From Azoarcus taiwanensis (GTDB lineage: Bacteria; Pseudomonadota; Gammaproteobacteria; Burkholderiales; Rhodocyclaceae): a DNA stretch of 40,156 bases. Within the stretch, counting starts at the first letter, position 1, and each line of letters opens with the position of its first letter. Shown here one piece after another: positions 1-8,944 of this stretch. The DNA lies in the NCBI RefSeq assembly GCF_012910885.1, contig NZ_WTVM01000020.1, forward strand, positions 1-40,156, in the 5' to 3' direction. The translations under genes and the position numbers were made by a program. Below the pieces are notes generated by a model. That model did not search any database and was not told the origin of the DNA. It saw nothing but the letters and a program-made list of their open reading frames with translations.

Positions 1-2361
1 CGGCACCCGCTGCCCGTCTGCAGTACGGATGCGCAGATTGTGCAGATCATCGATCGCGGCCAGATCCTGACCGGCCAGACGCACGACGACATCGTAGGTC
101 TCGCTGCTGCCGACGACTTCCAGAGCGGTGCTGCCGCGCAGCGCGGCCCTGACCTCATTGGCCACCATCGAGCCGTTCAGCCCGAACACTCCGGCGGTTT
201 CCTTGAGACGTATGCGCACTTCCGGCTTGCCGGGGCGAAGGTCATCCGACAGGTCACGCACGCCGTCGAAGCCCCGCAGATAAGCCTGCAACTCGAGCGA
301 CGCCGATTTCAGCCGGTCGAGATCGGCGCCCTGCAGACGTAGATCGATATCCCGCCCGGCCACCCCGCGCTCACGGTCGGTGAACTTCAGCGACAACACA
401 TCCGGATGCTCGCCCGCTGCCTGCTTCCAGTAGGCGAGCATCTCGAGCAGCGTGCCGTCACGGGTGCCGGCCGGCAACAAATCGGCGGCGACGGTGGCCA
501 GATGCGGACCGCTCTCGTAGGCGTCGGCGTGGGTGTTGTAGCGCACCGTCACGTTCTGAACCAGCGCCTGGCCCTCGGGTTGGCGGGGTGTGAACGACGT
601 ATCGAGTGCTTCAAGCGCGGCCACAACGTCGGCAACAACCTCCTGCGTGCGCACAAGCGGCGTGCCTTGCGGCAGCAGGATGCGCGCCTCGATGACATCG
701 CTTTCGAGATCCGGAAACGCCTGAAACTTGAGCCAGCCGGCCGGCAAGGTCGCGACCGACATCAACAGCACCGCAACCAGCGTAGCGATCACCAGATACG
801 GCTGCCTGATCGCGCGACGCAGGCTGCCGATGAAGATGCGGTCGCGAAAGGCCGTGAATCGTGCGTCGAACCACGCCTGGAAACCGCCCTGCCGCGTGAT
901 GTCGCGTTTGGCCAGCGCATGGCGGAGGTGAGCCGGCAAGACCAGAAACGCTTCGACCAGACTGACCACCAGCGTGACCAGCAACACCGCCGGCAAGTAC
1001 TTGAGGATCTCCCCCATCTTGCCGCTCAGCAGCACCAGCGGCCCGATGATCGCCGCCGTCGTCAGGAAAGACGACAACACCCCCGGCATGACCTGCAGCG
1101 TACCGTCCACCGCGGCCTGGGCCGCACTCTTGCCGCGTCGGATATGGGCGGCGATGTTCTCCGAGATGACTATCGCGTCATCCATCAGAATACCGATGGC
1201 GACCAGCAAGGCCACCATCGTCATCATGTTCAGCGAGTAGCCTAGCCATTGCATCGCGAAGATGGCGCCGAGAAACGAAACCGGCAGACCGAGCGCGACC
1301 CAGAAGGAGAAACGCAGCGAAAAGAACGCCCACATCGTGAGCAGCACCAGCGCCAACCCCTGCCCGCCGTTACTCACCAGAATGCGCAAACGCTCGCGGA
1401 TGTTGCTGGTGGAGTCCGCACTGATCTCGAGTTGCACGCCGCGAGGCGCGATCGCCCGCTCCCTTTCGAGCAACTCGACTATCGCGTCCATCACGCGCAG
1501 GCTGTCCTGGTCGCGTGTCTTCGAGATCTCGAGCAGCGCGGCACGCCTGCCATTGAAGTAGACCGCCTGTTCGGCCTGATCGAACTCGGTGCCAAGGCTC
1601 GCAATGTCGCCCAGGCGCACATGCCCGCCCGTTCGGCTCGACACCACAACCACATCGGCGAACTCGGTCGGCGTCCGTCGCTGATCCTTGAAGCGTACGA
1701 TGAGTTCGCCGCCGGGCGTGCTCATCGTACCGGCGGGAAGGTCTAGACTGGCCCGCTCGATCGCCGCCTGCACGTCGGTGACGCCGAGCTGATGGCGATG
1801 CAGGGCCGCTGCCGGCACTTCGACGACGATGTTCTGATCGGAGAAACCCTGGATTCGCACTTGCGCGATCCGGGCATCGGACTTCAACCGTGTCTTGACC
1901 GCTTCGGCATAGGCTTTGAGGTCCTCGTCACGCATGTCGGCGGTCAGTGCGATGCTGGCGACGTGGCGGGTTCGCTCGAGTTTGGTCACCGACGGGCGCT
2001 CGACGCGTTCGGGGAATCCGGTAATGGCTTCGACCTGTGACTTGACGTCGTTGAAGAACGCGTCGATGTCTTCGCCCTCACGCATCTCGGCGGTCGCGAT
2101 CGCGACATTCTCGCGGGCATCGCAGCGCAACTCGCGCAAACCGCTGACGACATCGAGCGCGTCCTCGACACGCTGACACACCGCATCCTCGACGTCTTCC
2201 GGCGTGGCCCCTGGGTAGGCGATGCGCACCTCGACCTCGGTCGTCGCCAGTTCGGGAAAGCTGTCGCGCTGAAGATTGGGTGCGGCAGCGAGACCGAGCA
2301 CCGCGATGGCGACCATCAGCAGATTGGCTGCGGTGGGATGGTTGGCGAAGTAGCGGATCAT
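1..2361 (-). CDS. RND-family efflux pump, inner-membrane transporter (partial, C-terminus beyond left edge)
   Basis: This is a proton-driven RND (HAE-1/AcrB-like) transporter that would span the inner membrane and work with the adaptor encoded just upstream. Only the first 787 codons are present; family members are usually about 1,020-1,050 residues. The protein starts MIRYFANHPTAANLL, followed by the first membrane helix. The proton-relay pair of the fourth helix is intact (D394-D395 in GILMDDAIV). The periplasmic porter region on both sides has typical spacing. Its ATG overlaps the adaptor's TGA (ATGA at 2358-2361), which indicates translational coupling. No outer-membrane factor gene is visible; it may lie beyond the edge or be shared. 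The substrate cannot be told from the sequence. Confidence 0.93.
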   Translation of the reverse strand, partial: MIRYFANHPTAANLLMVAIAVLGLAAAPNLQRDSFPELATTEVEVRIAYPGATPEDVEDAVCQRVEDALDVVSGLRELRCDARENVAIATAEMREGEDIDAFFNDVKSQVEAITGFPERVERPSVTKLERTRHVASIALTADMRDEDLKAYAEAVKTRLKSDARIAQVRIQGFSDQNIVVEVPAAALHRHQLGVTDVQAAIERASLDLPAGTMSTPGGELIVRFKDQRRTPTEFADVVVVSSRTGGHVRLGDIASLGTEFDQAEQAVYFNGRRAALLEISKTRDQDSLRVMDAIVELLERERAIAPRGVQLEISADSTSNIRERLRILVSNGGQGLALVLLTMWAFFSLRFSFWVALGLPVSFLGAIFAMQWLGYSLNMMTMVALLVAIGILMDDAIVISENIAAHIRRGKSAAQAAVDGTLQVMPGVLSSFLTTAAIIGPLVLLSGKMGEILKYLPAVLLVTLVVSLVEAFLVLPAHLRHALAKRDITRQGGFQAWFDARFTAFRDRIFIGSLRRAIRQPYLVIATLVAVLLMSVATLPAGWLKFQAFPDLESDVIEARILLPQGTPLVRTQEVVADVVAALEALDTSFTPRQPEGQALVQNVTVRYNTHADAYESGPHLATVAADLLPAGTRDGTLLEMLAYWKQAAGEHPDVLSLKFTDRERGVAGRDIDLRLQGADLDRLKSASLELQAYLRGFDGVRDLSDDLRPGKPEVRIRLKETAGVFGLNGSMVANEVRAALRGSTALEVVGSSETYDVVVRLAGQDLAAIDDLHNLRIRTADGQRVP

Positions 2362-3644
2362 GCGCCTGCGGCCTCGAGCAGTTGCGCACGGATTTGCGGG
2401 TCGTCCCTGGGCGCAAGCAACATGCCCTGGATCGGCGATTGCAGATCGGACACCACCACGCGATCGCCAGGCTCCAGCCCCTTGGATACCACCGCATAGC
2501 TGCCCGAACTGAAGGCAAGCCCCACATCACGGAAGGCCAGGCGCTCGTCGGCATCGACAACCATGACCTGGCCGCTGCGCACGACCGACACCGGGATCAC
2601 GACTTTTCCTTCCAGCGCAGGGGCGACCAGCTCCACCTCGACGAAGGTGTTACGAAACAGGCTTGGGCGCTCGGTGGGTCGGGCCGCAGCCGCTGCATCA
2701 TCGACGACGGCCACCACGCCCATGGTCTGCGTCTGTGGGTCGACGCTGCCGCTGCTACGGTCGATCCGGGCCGGCCAGACCACCGCGTGGGTCGCGGTGC
2801 GCAAGGTCACCCGGGCCTCGAGCTCGCGCAGGGCGCGCGCGGGGTCGGGAAGTGCGCCCGGGGACACCGCGCTCATCAGCGGCCGAAGCATTCCGATTGG
2901 GAAGCGCGCCTCGACCTCCACTGCGTCGAGCCCATCCGCGCTGAACAGCAACTGGCCACGGTTTGCGTACTGCGCCTCGCTGATCCGGACCTCGGTGATC
3001 CGTGCGTCGAACGGTGCCACAACCTCCGTACGATCCAGGTCCAGCGTGGCAATGGCTCGCTGCACACTCAAACCCTCGCGCTCGACGAGATTCAGCGCCA
3101 GCGTATTGCGCAGATTCTGCAACTGGATCTCGGCGCCGATGAGTTGCCGCTCGGCCGCCTCGACCGCAGTCTGAGTCGTGGTGCCGCGTGCTGCCAGATC
3201 GCGTTTGCGCTTGAGGTCGTCGCGCAGCAGCGCATGATCGCGCTCGGCGATCGACAGACTCGCACGGGTCGCCCGCTCCTGGGTTTCGGAAACTGCCACC
3301 TGTGCGTCGATCTGCGCGATAGCGAGCCGATACTGACTGTCATCGATACGCAGCAACGCATCACCGGCAGACACGGTATGACCATTCTTCAGGGCGTCAG
3401 CCACCCAGACAACCTGACCCGGCACTTCGGCCACGGCTTCCCAGGTCCGCACCGGTTTGACCGCTCCGAAACCCACTTCAGACGGACGCACCGTCATCGG
3501 CTCGATCACAAGCGTGCGCACCGGCACGGCGCGCTCAACCGGTTCGATGCGATGCGGCGCCTGCTGCAGTCTGGGCGCGACGACCAACGCCGCGACACCA
3601 AGCATCAGAGGAGGCAGCAACCAGAGCGCTTTTTTCCAGTTCAT
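2358..3644 (-). CDS. RND efflux adaptor (membrane fusion protein, HlyD/AcrA family)
   Basis: This 428-residue periplasmic adaptor links the RND pump to an outer-membrane channel. Residues 6-23 form an uncleaved membrane anchor or signal; there is no lipobox cysteine. The order is a first lipoyl half-motif (about 70-105), an alpha-helical hairpin rich in Ala, Arg and Glu (about 110-200), the second lipoyl half and beta-barrel (about 205-330), and a membrane-proximal domain ending near GDRVVVSDLQ. The ATG follows the cytochrome b561 stop by 35 bp and the TGA overlaps the pump start, so it sits inside one transcription unit. Family assignment is firm; substrate is unknown. Confidence 0.92.
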   Translation of the reverse strand: MNWKKALWLLPPLMLGVAALVVAPRLQQAPHRIEPVERAVPVRTLVIEPMTVRPSEVGFGAVKPVRTWEAVAEVPGQVVWVADALKNGHTVSAGDALLRIDDSQYRLAIAQIDAQVAVSETQERATRASLSIAERDHALLRDDLKRKRDLAARGTTTQTAVEAAERQLIGAEIQLQNLRNTLALNLVEREGLSVQRAIATLDLDRTEVVAPFDARITEVRISEAQYANRGQLLFSADGLDAVEVEARFPIGMLRPLMSAVSPGALPDPARALRELEARVTLRTATHAVVWPARIDRSSGSVDPQTQTMGVVAVVDDAAAAARPTERPSLFRNTFVEVELVAPALEGKVVIPVSVVRSGQVMVVDADERLAFRDVGLAFSSGSYAVVSKGLEPGDRVVVSDLQSPIQGMLLAPRDDPQIRAQLLEAAGA

Positions 3645-3679
3645 CGCGTAAGTCCGTCCATGGGCCTGTCAGACTTCAC

Positions 3680-4213
3680 TCAACGCTGGCCGAACCACAT
3701 GCGCGAGAGCAGTCGATCCTTGACCACGAACTGGTGGTACAGCGCTGCAAGCACATGCACCACGATGAGCAGCATCAGACCCTTGGCCACCAGACCGTGC
3801 ACCGCGCGCGGAGCGAGCCCCTCGAAAGTGGCGGGCAGCGGCGCCGACGAACCGAAGAACACGATCTCGCCGAGACCACTCATCATCGACGTGGCGACGC
3901 CACTGAGGGCCATGATCAGAACGAACGCGTACAGCAACCAGTGAGCCGGTTGCGACAAACGGTCTGCGAGTGTCTTGCCGGTGCGCGCCGGCGCGGGGTG
4001 GCTGGTCGTCAGACGCGTCACGAGTCGCACGAGCATCAAGGCAAGAATGCTCAGCCCGAAAAGCATGTGCCCGCGCAGCGCATCGATCTTTGCCGGATCG
4101 CTGTTGGGGATGTCGACCAGCACGTTGCCACCCATGATGAGCGCCAGCATGATCAACGGCACCATCAGCCAGTGAAGGGCAACGAGAAGGGGGTGGTAGC
4201 GTTTCGGTTTCAT
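3680..4213 (-). CDS. cytochrome b561 family di-heme membrane protein
   Basis: This 177-residue protein of four predicted transmembrane helices belongs to the bacterial cytochrome b561 (CybB) family, which carries two b hemes and passes electrons between quinol and periplasmic or membrane partners. Candidate heme-ligand histidines occur in the expected helices: H14 (ALHW), H49 (RGHM), H139 (VHG) and H153 (VVHV), with further histidines at H7, H91 and H160. Length is normal for the family. It lies between tetR (51 bp away) and the RND adaptor (35 bp away) on the same strand, so it is very probably co-transcribed with the efflux genes. That is an unusual partner. The redox partner is not evident. 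Confidence 0.9.
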   Translation of the reverse strand: MKPKRYHPLLVALHWLMVPLIMLALIMGGNVLVDIPNSDPAKIDALRGHMLFGLSILALMLVRLVTRLTTSHPAPARTGKTLADRLSQPAHWLLYAFVLIMALSGVATSMMSGLGEIVFFGSSAPLPATFEGLAPRAVHGLVAKGLMLLIVVHVLAALYHQFVVKDRLLSRMWFGQR

Positions 4214-4264
4214 GATCTGGTTCCGTGGATAGATGTGGTTGATCCGGCGGCGCCGGAGGGAAGC

Positions 4265-4867
4265 TCAGCGAGGCAGCAAGCCGCGCCGATAGATTGCGAA
4301 GACGGCCGGCGTTCTGTCGCGCATCGCTGCCATATCTCCCGAGATCAGGGCCTGCATGACGAGCCCCTGAATCGTGCCGATGAACAGTACGGCGGCGGCT
4401 GCGGAATCTATCTCGGTGGCGATCTCGCCTTGCGCCTTGCCGGCCTCCAGCACTGTCTCGAGTCTCGCGGCATACCTTGCGATCAGCGTGCGAGCGAGTT
4501 TGCGCGCCGGAGTATCGGCACCACGCTGCAACTCGCCGAACATCATCCTCGGCACCCCGGGATGCCGGGCTATGAAATCGATGTGGGCAAAGAACATGGC
4601 CTCGAGCGCCGCAAGCGGTGATGCGGCATCCCGCGCGGCGCGCTCGGTACGTGCCAGCAGACGCTCGGAAACCCACTCCATGACGGTCTGCCAGATGGCA
4701 TCCTTGCTTGGGAAGTGCCGAAACAGGGCACCCTGGGTGACCTTCATCCGCGCTGCAATCGCTGCGGTGGTGATTTCGCTCGGGTTTTCCTCGGCCGCGA
4801 GTGCGACGACGGTGTCGACCGTCACCGCCCGCCGCTCCTCAGCGGACAGGTATCTGCTGTTGGCCAT
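4265..4867 (-). CDS. TetR/AcrR family transcriptional regulator
   Basis: This is a 200-residue TetR-type repressor. The N-terminal helix-turn-helix covers roughly residues 31-53 (AAIAARMKVTQGALFRHF), and the rest is a helical ligand-binding domain. A Shine-Dalgarno AGGAGA (4872-4877, minus strand) lies 4 nt before the ATG. It is the first gene of the efflux operon and its promoter carries a strong palindrome, so autoregulation of the whole operon is the simplest model. The inducing ligand is unknown; by analogy with AcrR-like regulators it may be a pump substrate. Confidence 0.93.
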   Translation of the reverse strand: MANSRYLSAEERRAVTVDTVVALAAEENPSEITTAAIAARMKVTQGALFRHFPSKDAIWQTVMEWVSERLLARTERAARDAASPLAALEAMFFAHIDFIARHPGVPRMMFGELQRGADTPARKLARTLIARYAARLETVLEAGKAQGEIATEIDSAAAAVLFIGTIQGLVMQALISGDMAAMRDRTPAVFAIYRRGLLPR

Positions 4868-4881
4868 CGGATCTCCTGACC

Positions 4882-4934
4882 GCTCTAAAGTGAGTAATTG
4901 CTCACTATCTTAGAGCCAGCAGTCGAGCCGCCAA
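4882..4934 (-). promoter_or_regulatory. promoter and palindromic operator of the tetR-efflux operon
   Basis: Reading on the minus strand, a -35-like TTGGCG (4929-4934) is separated by 16 bp from a -10-like TAAGAT (4907-4912). Overlapping the -10 and extending to 4882 is a large inverted repeat: GCTCTAA-AGTGAG, a 6-bp centre TAATTG, then CTCACT-ATC-TTAGAGC. The inner AGTGAG/CTCACT arms are perfect, and the outer arms match after a 3-bp insertion. Position and symmetry fit a TetR-family operator read by the adjacent regulator. The promoter hexamers are inferred; the palindrome is seen directly. Confidence 0.75.
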
Positions 4935-5051
4935 GTATCAGCTTGTACAGAAAGCTTGGACAGGTGACCGTCCAGGACACCGGCAAGAAGGAAAGATCGC
5001 CGGTTTCAGCCGGGTCTTTGCCTCGGAATCAACTGCGCGTTGAGGGCCGGG

Positions 5052-5447
5052 TCAGTGCGAACGTGGCGCAGAAGGAGGCCGCGAGGGCCAGCGCCGTACT
5101 CGGTCGTGCTCACCCCTCAACACGGTTTCGGCGTCGAGCGACCGGATCGGGGTGTCCAGATCCGTCGGGATGAGACCAGTCAGCTGGAGTTGCAGGTAAC
5201 GGGTGCAAGTAACCCGCAAGAAGGAGGTGAAGTTCGCCCGATCACCCAGCGCGCCGGCTTCATCGAGTTCGTCGTGCAGCCGGGTGACCAGCTGAGGCAC
5301 GCTCAGGCCGTCACGCGCACCGATCTCCTCCAGCGCCTGCCAATAGATGTTCTCCAGCCGGAGGCTGGTGGCCACACCGCGCAGGCGGATCGACCGGGCG
5401 CGAGAGGCATACAGCTCCGGATCGGCGGTGGTGAAGATCTGGCACAT
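5052..5447 (-). CDS. ribbon-helix-helix domain protein
   Basis: This 131-residue protein begins MCQIF and has a compact domain (about residues 18-90) that resembles the RHH_4 type of ribbon-helix-helix DNA-binding proteins: a short basic strand (RSIRLRGVATSLRLE), a helix containing YWQALEEIGARDG, and a second helix (VPQLVTRLHDEL). The C-terminal 20 residues are basic and probably disordered. Proteins of this type are found in Proteobacteria, and their targets are mostly undefined. It is monocistronic on the minus strand, separated from tetR by the operator region. The function as a small DNA-binding regulator is inferred. Confidence 0.75.
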   Translation of the reverse strand: MCQIFTTADPELYASRARSIRLRGVATSLRLENIYWQALEEIGARDGLSVPQLVTRLHDELDEAGALGDRANFTSFLRVTCTRYLQLQLTGLIPTDLDTPIRSLDAETVLRGEHDRVRRWPSRPPSAPRSH

Positions 5448-5554
5448 GACTGACCTCGTCTCGGTTGGGTCGCGTTTCGTACTCGTATTCTAGGCGACCC
5501 CAGAATGCGCTGCCCGGTCGCGCGATACCGCAATCGGGCAGCACGAGCGCAACC

Positions 5555-6133
5555 TCAATGGTTGATCCGCGTGCCAAGCACTGAGAGAAACTGCGCAATC
5601 CACGCAGGATGGGCCGGCCAGGCAGGGGCGCTGACGAGGTTCCCATCGGTCACTGCCTGGTCGACGGGAATGTCTGCATAGGTACCTCCGGCGAGTTCGA
5701 CCTCGGCGCGACAGGCAGGATAGGCCGAGCAGCGCTTGCCCTCCAGCACCCGGGCTCCCGCCAACAACTGGGCGCCGTGACAAATCGCCGCTACCGGTTT
5801 GTCGGTCACGAAAAAATGACGCACCAGGTCCACTACCTGATCATTCATGCGCAGGTACTCAGGGCCACGGCCGCCTGGAATCACGAGTGCGTCGTACTGC
5901 TCCGCTCGCACATCCGCAAAAGACGCATTCAACGTGAAGTTGTGGCCCCGCTTCTCGGAATAGGTTTGATCTCCCTCGAAATCGTGGATGGCGGTGGCGA
6001 TCGTCTCGCCAGCGCGCTTGCCCGGGCACACCGCATGCACTTCGTGACCGACTGCCTGCAAGGCCTGAAAAGGCACCATCGTTTCGTAGTCTTCGCAGTA
6101 ATCACCGCAGATCATCAGAATCTTCTTGCTCAT
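5555..6133 (-). CDS. DJ-1/PfpI family protein (class I glutamine amidotransferase-like)
   Basis: This 192-residue protein of the DJ-1/PfpI superfamily has the nucleophile elbow AICHG with Cys118 and His119, and an acidic residue near position 14 (GDYCEDYE) that usually supports the reactive cysteine. Homologues act as glyoxalase III or deglycase enzymes, chaperones or proteases; sequence alone does not decide which. The start at 6133 is chosen over an upstream in-frame codon at 6199 because a strong GGAGGAGA ribosome-binding site lies just before it and the family begins with this strand. A 7-bp hairpin lies in the upstream leader. It is downstream of the CbbY-like phosphatase on the same strand, but 143 bp away. 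Confidence 0.9.
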   Translation of the reverse strand: MSKKILMICGDYCEDYETMVPFQALQAVGHEVHAVCPGKRAGETIATAIHDFEGDQTYSEKRGHNFTLNASFADVRAEQYDALVIPGGRGPEYLRMNDQVVDLVRHFFVTDKPVAAICHGAQLLAGARVLEGKRCSAYPACRAEVELAGGTYADIPVDQAVTDGNLVSAPAWPAHPAWIAQFLSVLGTRINH

Positions 6134-6154
6134 CGTCTCCTCCTTGTCTGAACA

Positions 6155-6175
6155 CCGAGGCTGTGTGTGCCTCGG
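6155..6175. other. perfect 7-bp hairpin between the phosphatase and DJ-1 genes
   Basis: CCGAGGC and GCCTCGG flank the 7-nt loop TGTGTGT. On the minus strand it falls after the phosphatase stop (6277) and ends 22 nt before the DJ-1/PfpI start codon, just upstream of its ribosome-binding site. There is no T-tract on the minus-strand side, so it is a weak terminator candidate. It could equally be a 5'-leader hairpin of the DJ-1 gene. No regulator or known RNA family was recognised. Confidence 0.45.
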
Positions 6176-6276
6176 GGAACAGTGTGAAGGGCATGGCAAG
6201 GGGGCGGGTGGTACCCGGTTACGACATGGCGCGAAAGCCGTTCATCGGAGACATCGCCCACTCGATAACAATTCGA

Positions 6277-6993
6277 CTACTCCAGTGCGGTCGCGTGCCA
6301 CATCCGCAACGCTTCCAGTGACAAGCCCTGGTCCGGCTGGAGGACCATTCTCGCGCCATCGAAGGCTTCATCGGTCTTGTAGTCACTGAGCGTCACGATC
6401 GTCGGAATACCGGCGGCGAGGCTGGCCGCCAGGCCATGTGCGGAATCCTCGATTGCGAGGCAGTCCTGCGCCGGCAGTTGCAACTCCTTGAGTGTCCAGA
6501 GATAGACATCCGGCGCGGGTTTCTTGCGCGGCACCAGATCTCCCGAGGCGATGAAATCGAACCAGCTGTCCGCTTCCGGCCCCAGATTCGACTTGAGCAG
6601 GCCGACCACGTTCTGATGACGCGAACTCGAGGCGATCGCGACGCGCAACCCCTCGGTGCGGGCTTCGCAAATGAGCTGCCCGAGGTCCGCACGCAAGAGA
6701 ATCGCCCCGCTTTCGAGCATCCGCTGGTAGTGATCGGTCTTGATCTTGTGGATCCGCTGCAGCAACTGCTCGAAGTCCGGGCGAGCGAAGGTTGCGGGAT
6801 CGAAGCGCTCGGCGTAATGGCGAATGCGCTCGCGACCACCTGCGATTTCGAGTAGCTCACCGTAAAAATCCTCGTCCCAGTGCCAGGGCAATCCCACCTC
6901 CTCGAAGGCGGCATTGAAAGCCGGACGATGACCATCACGCTCGGTGTTGGCCAGCGTGCCATCGACGTCGAAGATCAGGGCGCGCAATGTCAT
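6277..6993 (-). CDS. HAD-superfamily phosphatase, CbbY-like
   Basis: This 238-residue haloacid-dehalogenase hydrolase has motif I FDVDGTLANTE (the nucleophile and acid aspartates are about residues 8 and 10), a helical cap after it, motif II SSS (ASSSRHQ), motif III lysine in RKKPAPDVY, and motif IV IEDSAHG. This pattern matches the CbbY/beta-phosphoglucomutase-like subgroup, whose members hydrolyse sugar phosphates or, in CbbY, xylulose-1,5-bisphosphate. No RuBisCO genes are nearby, so the substrate is open. The start at 6993 (MTLRALIF) is preferred over 7053 because motif I should lie close to the N-terminus. It is divergent from korC. Confidence 0.88.
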   Translation of the reverse strand: MTLRALIFDVDGTLANTERDGHRPAFNAAFEEVGLPWHWDEDFYGELLEIAGGRERIRHYAERFDPATFARPDFEQLLQRIHKIKTDHYQRMLESGAILLRADLGQLICEARTEGLRVAIASSSRHQNVVGLLKSNLGPEADSWFDFIASGDLVPRKKPAPDVYLWTLKELQLPAQDCLAIEDSAHGLAASLAAGIPTIVTLSDYKTDEAFDGARMVLQPDQGLSLEALRMWHATALE

Positions 6994-7156
6994 TAAGTCG
7001 CAAGCCTCGAAAAAGGAAGAGCGTAGCCTCGGTGGAGCGGCGGAGCCAGACAATAATCCTGATATCAGTATGGTCGTTCACGCGGGCGCTGCCAATGTTA
7101 GACTTCCGCCAAGGCATTGGAAGACTGCGCCAACCCATACGCCAGGGAGGGATTCA

Positions 7157-8944
7157 TTGAAGCCCACCGATACAAAAGCGCCCGACTACTTTCACAAGGT
7201 CGTGGATTGCCAGTGGGCGTGTCCCGCCCACACTCCGGTCCCGGAGTACATCCGCCAGATCGCATCCGGCCACTTTGCCGAAGCGTACATGATCAACTGG
7301 CGCTCGAATGTCTTCCCCGGCATTCTCGGACGAGTGTGCGACCGCCCTTGCGAGCCGGCATGCAGACGCGGACGGGTTGACGAAGCGCCGGTCGCGATCT
7401 GTCGACTGAAACGCGTCGCGGCCGACTTCAAGGAAGACATCTCCGACCGATTGCCGGTCGCACCGACACAGAAGAACGGCAAGCGCATCGCCTGTGTCGG
7501 CGCCGGACCAGCCTCTCTCACGGTGGCACGGGATCTCGCACTGCTCGGCTATGAGGTCAGCGTGTTCGACGACGGCGCGCGCGCGGGCGGAATGATGCGC
7601 AGCCAGATCCCGAAATTCCGTCTGCCGGACAGCGTCATCGACGAGGAATGCGGGCACATCGCCCGACTCGACGTGGCGATCCACCAGAACCACCGGATCG
7701 CCAGCCTGGGTAGTCTGCTTACCGAGGGCTGGGATGCGGTGTTCGTCGGCACCGGCGCGCCGCGCGGACGCGATGCGGAGCTGCCAGGACGCAAGGAGGC
7801 GGCGGCCCACATCCACATCGGCATCGAATGGCTGGCCAACGTCGCGTTTGGCCATGTCGAGCATATTGGCAAGCGGGTCATCGTGCTCGGGGGCGGAAAC
7901 ACCGCGATGGACTGTTGCCGTTCGGCACGCAGGCTCGGCGGCGAGGATGTCCGCGTCGTTGTGCGCAGCGGCTTCGACGAGATGAAGGCCTCACCCTGGG
8001 AGAAGGAAGATGCTCTGCACGAGGGCATTCCGATCCACAACTACCTGATGCACACGGCGTTTCTTCACGACAACGGGCGGCTGACCGGTGTGCGCTTCGA
8101 GCAGGTGCGCGCCGAATACGATGAGCGGGGTCGGCGGAAGCTGGTGCCGACCGGCGAACCGGATATCGTCATGGAATGTGATGACGTTCTGGTTGCGATC
8201 GGCCAGGAGAACGCGTTCCCGTGGATCGAGCGCGACCTCGGACTGGATTTCGATGAATGGGGGCTGCCGGTACTCGATCCGGTCACACTGCAATCCACGC
8301 TGCCGCGCGTGTTCTTCGGGGGCGACGCCGCGTTCGGCCCGAAGAACATCATCACCGCCGTGGCACAAGGCCACGAGGCGGCGATCTCGATCGACCGCTT
8401 CTGTCGCGCGCGCCCCCTGGACCGGCGCCCACCGCCAACGGTCGAACTCGCCAGCCAGAAGATGGGCATCCACGAGTGGAGCTACGACAACCAGATTTCC
8501 GAGGAAGCACGCAAGAAAGTGCCCCTGAAAGCACTTGAGGACACCCTGGCCGACATACGAGTGGAAGTCGAACTGGGCTTCGATGTGCGGCTCGCCTGTG
8601 CCGAAGCCGAGCGCTGCCTCAATTGCGACGTGCAGACCGTATTCACCCCGAAGCTGTGTATCGAGTGCGATGCCTGTGTCGACATCTGCCCGGTTGAATG
8701 CATCAACTTCACCGCGGACGCCGACGAGCCGGACCTTCGTGAGCGGCTCAAAGTCCCGGCGCGGAACACCGACCAGGCACTCTATGTCGCCGACGGGCTC
8801 AAGACCCACCGCATCATGGTGAAGGACGAGAACGTCTGCCTACACTGCGGCATGTGTGCTGAGCGCTGCCCGACCGGCGCATGGGACATGCAGAAATTCC
8901 TGTTGAACACTGCCCTCGCCGGGGCGGAGGCGCCCAGAACATGA
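7157..8944 (+). CDS. korC: KorC-type FAD/NADP and iron-sulfur oxidoreductase subunit (GltD-like)
   Basis: This 595-residue flavoprotein is probably the NAD(P)H-linked electron-transfer subunit of the 2-oxoacid oxidoreductase encoded next. The N-terminus has a GltD/DPYD-like four-cysteine cluster (C18, C22 and C61, C65, C69 region). It is followed by an FAD Rossmann motif GAGPAS (115-120) and an NADP motif GGGNTA (245-250). The C-terminus carries two ferredoxin-like 4Fe-4S motifs, CIECDACVDIC (from C501) and CLHCGMCAERC (from C561). I chose a TTG start at 7157: it follows an AGGGAGG ribosome-binding site (7144-7150) by 6 nt, and the upstream in-frame extension from 6944 overlaps the divergent phosphatase and lacks family similarity. 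The TGA overlaps the korA ATG. The Kor name follows the homologous systems of Thauera aromatica and Azoarcus evansii. Confidence 0.85.
   Translation: MKPTDTKAPDYFHKVVDCQWACPAHTPVPEYIRQIASGHFAEAYMINWRSNVFPGILGRVCDRPCEPACRRGRVDEAPVAICRLKRVAADFKEDISDRLPVAPTQKNGKRIACVGAGPASLTVARDLALLGYEVSVFDDGARAGGMMRSQIPKFRLPDSVIDEECGHIARLDVAIHQNHRIASLGSLLTEGWDAVFVGTGAPRGRDAELPGRKEAAAHIHIGIEWLANVAFGHVEHIGKRVIVLGGGNTAMDCCRSARRLGGEDVRVVVRSGFDEMKASPWEKEDALHEGIPIHNYLMHTAFLHDNGRLTGVRFEQVRAEYDERGRRKLVPTGEPDIVMECDDVLVAIGQENAFPWIERDLGLDFDEWGLPVLDPVTLQSTLPRVFFGGDAAFGPKNIITAVAQGHEAAISIDRFCRARPLDRRPPPTVELASQKMGIHEWSYDNQISEEARKKVPLKALEDTLADIRVEVELGFDVRLACAEAERCLNCDVQTVFTPKLCIECDACVDICPVECINFTADADEPDLRERLKVPARNTDQALYVADGLKTHRIMVKDENVCLHCGMCAERCPTGAWDMQKFLLNTALAGAEAPRT

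Noticed and set aside
406-1746. Long plus-strand open frames opposite the RND pump
   Set aside because: The minus-strand RND transporter is continuous and well conserved; the plus-strand products are Arg/Gln/His-rich with no family.
6277-6993. Assignment of the HAD phosphatase as cbbY of a Calvin cycle operon
   Set aside because: No RuBisCO, phosphoribulokinase or cbbR is present, and HAD subfamilies cannot be assigned to a substrate from motifs alone.
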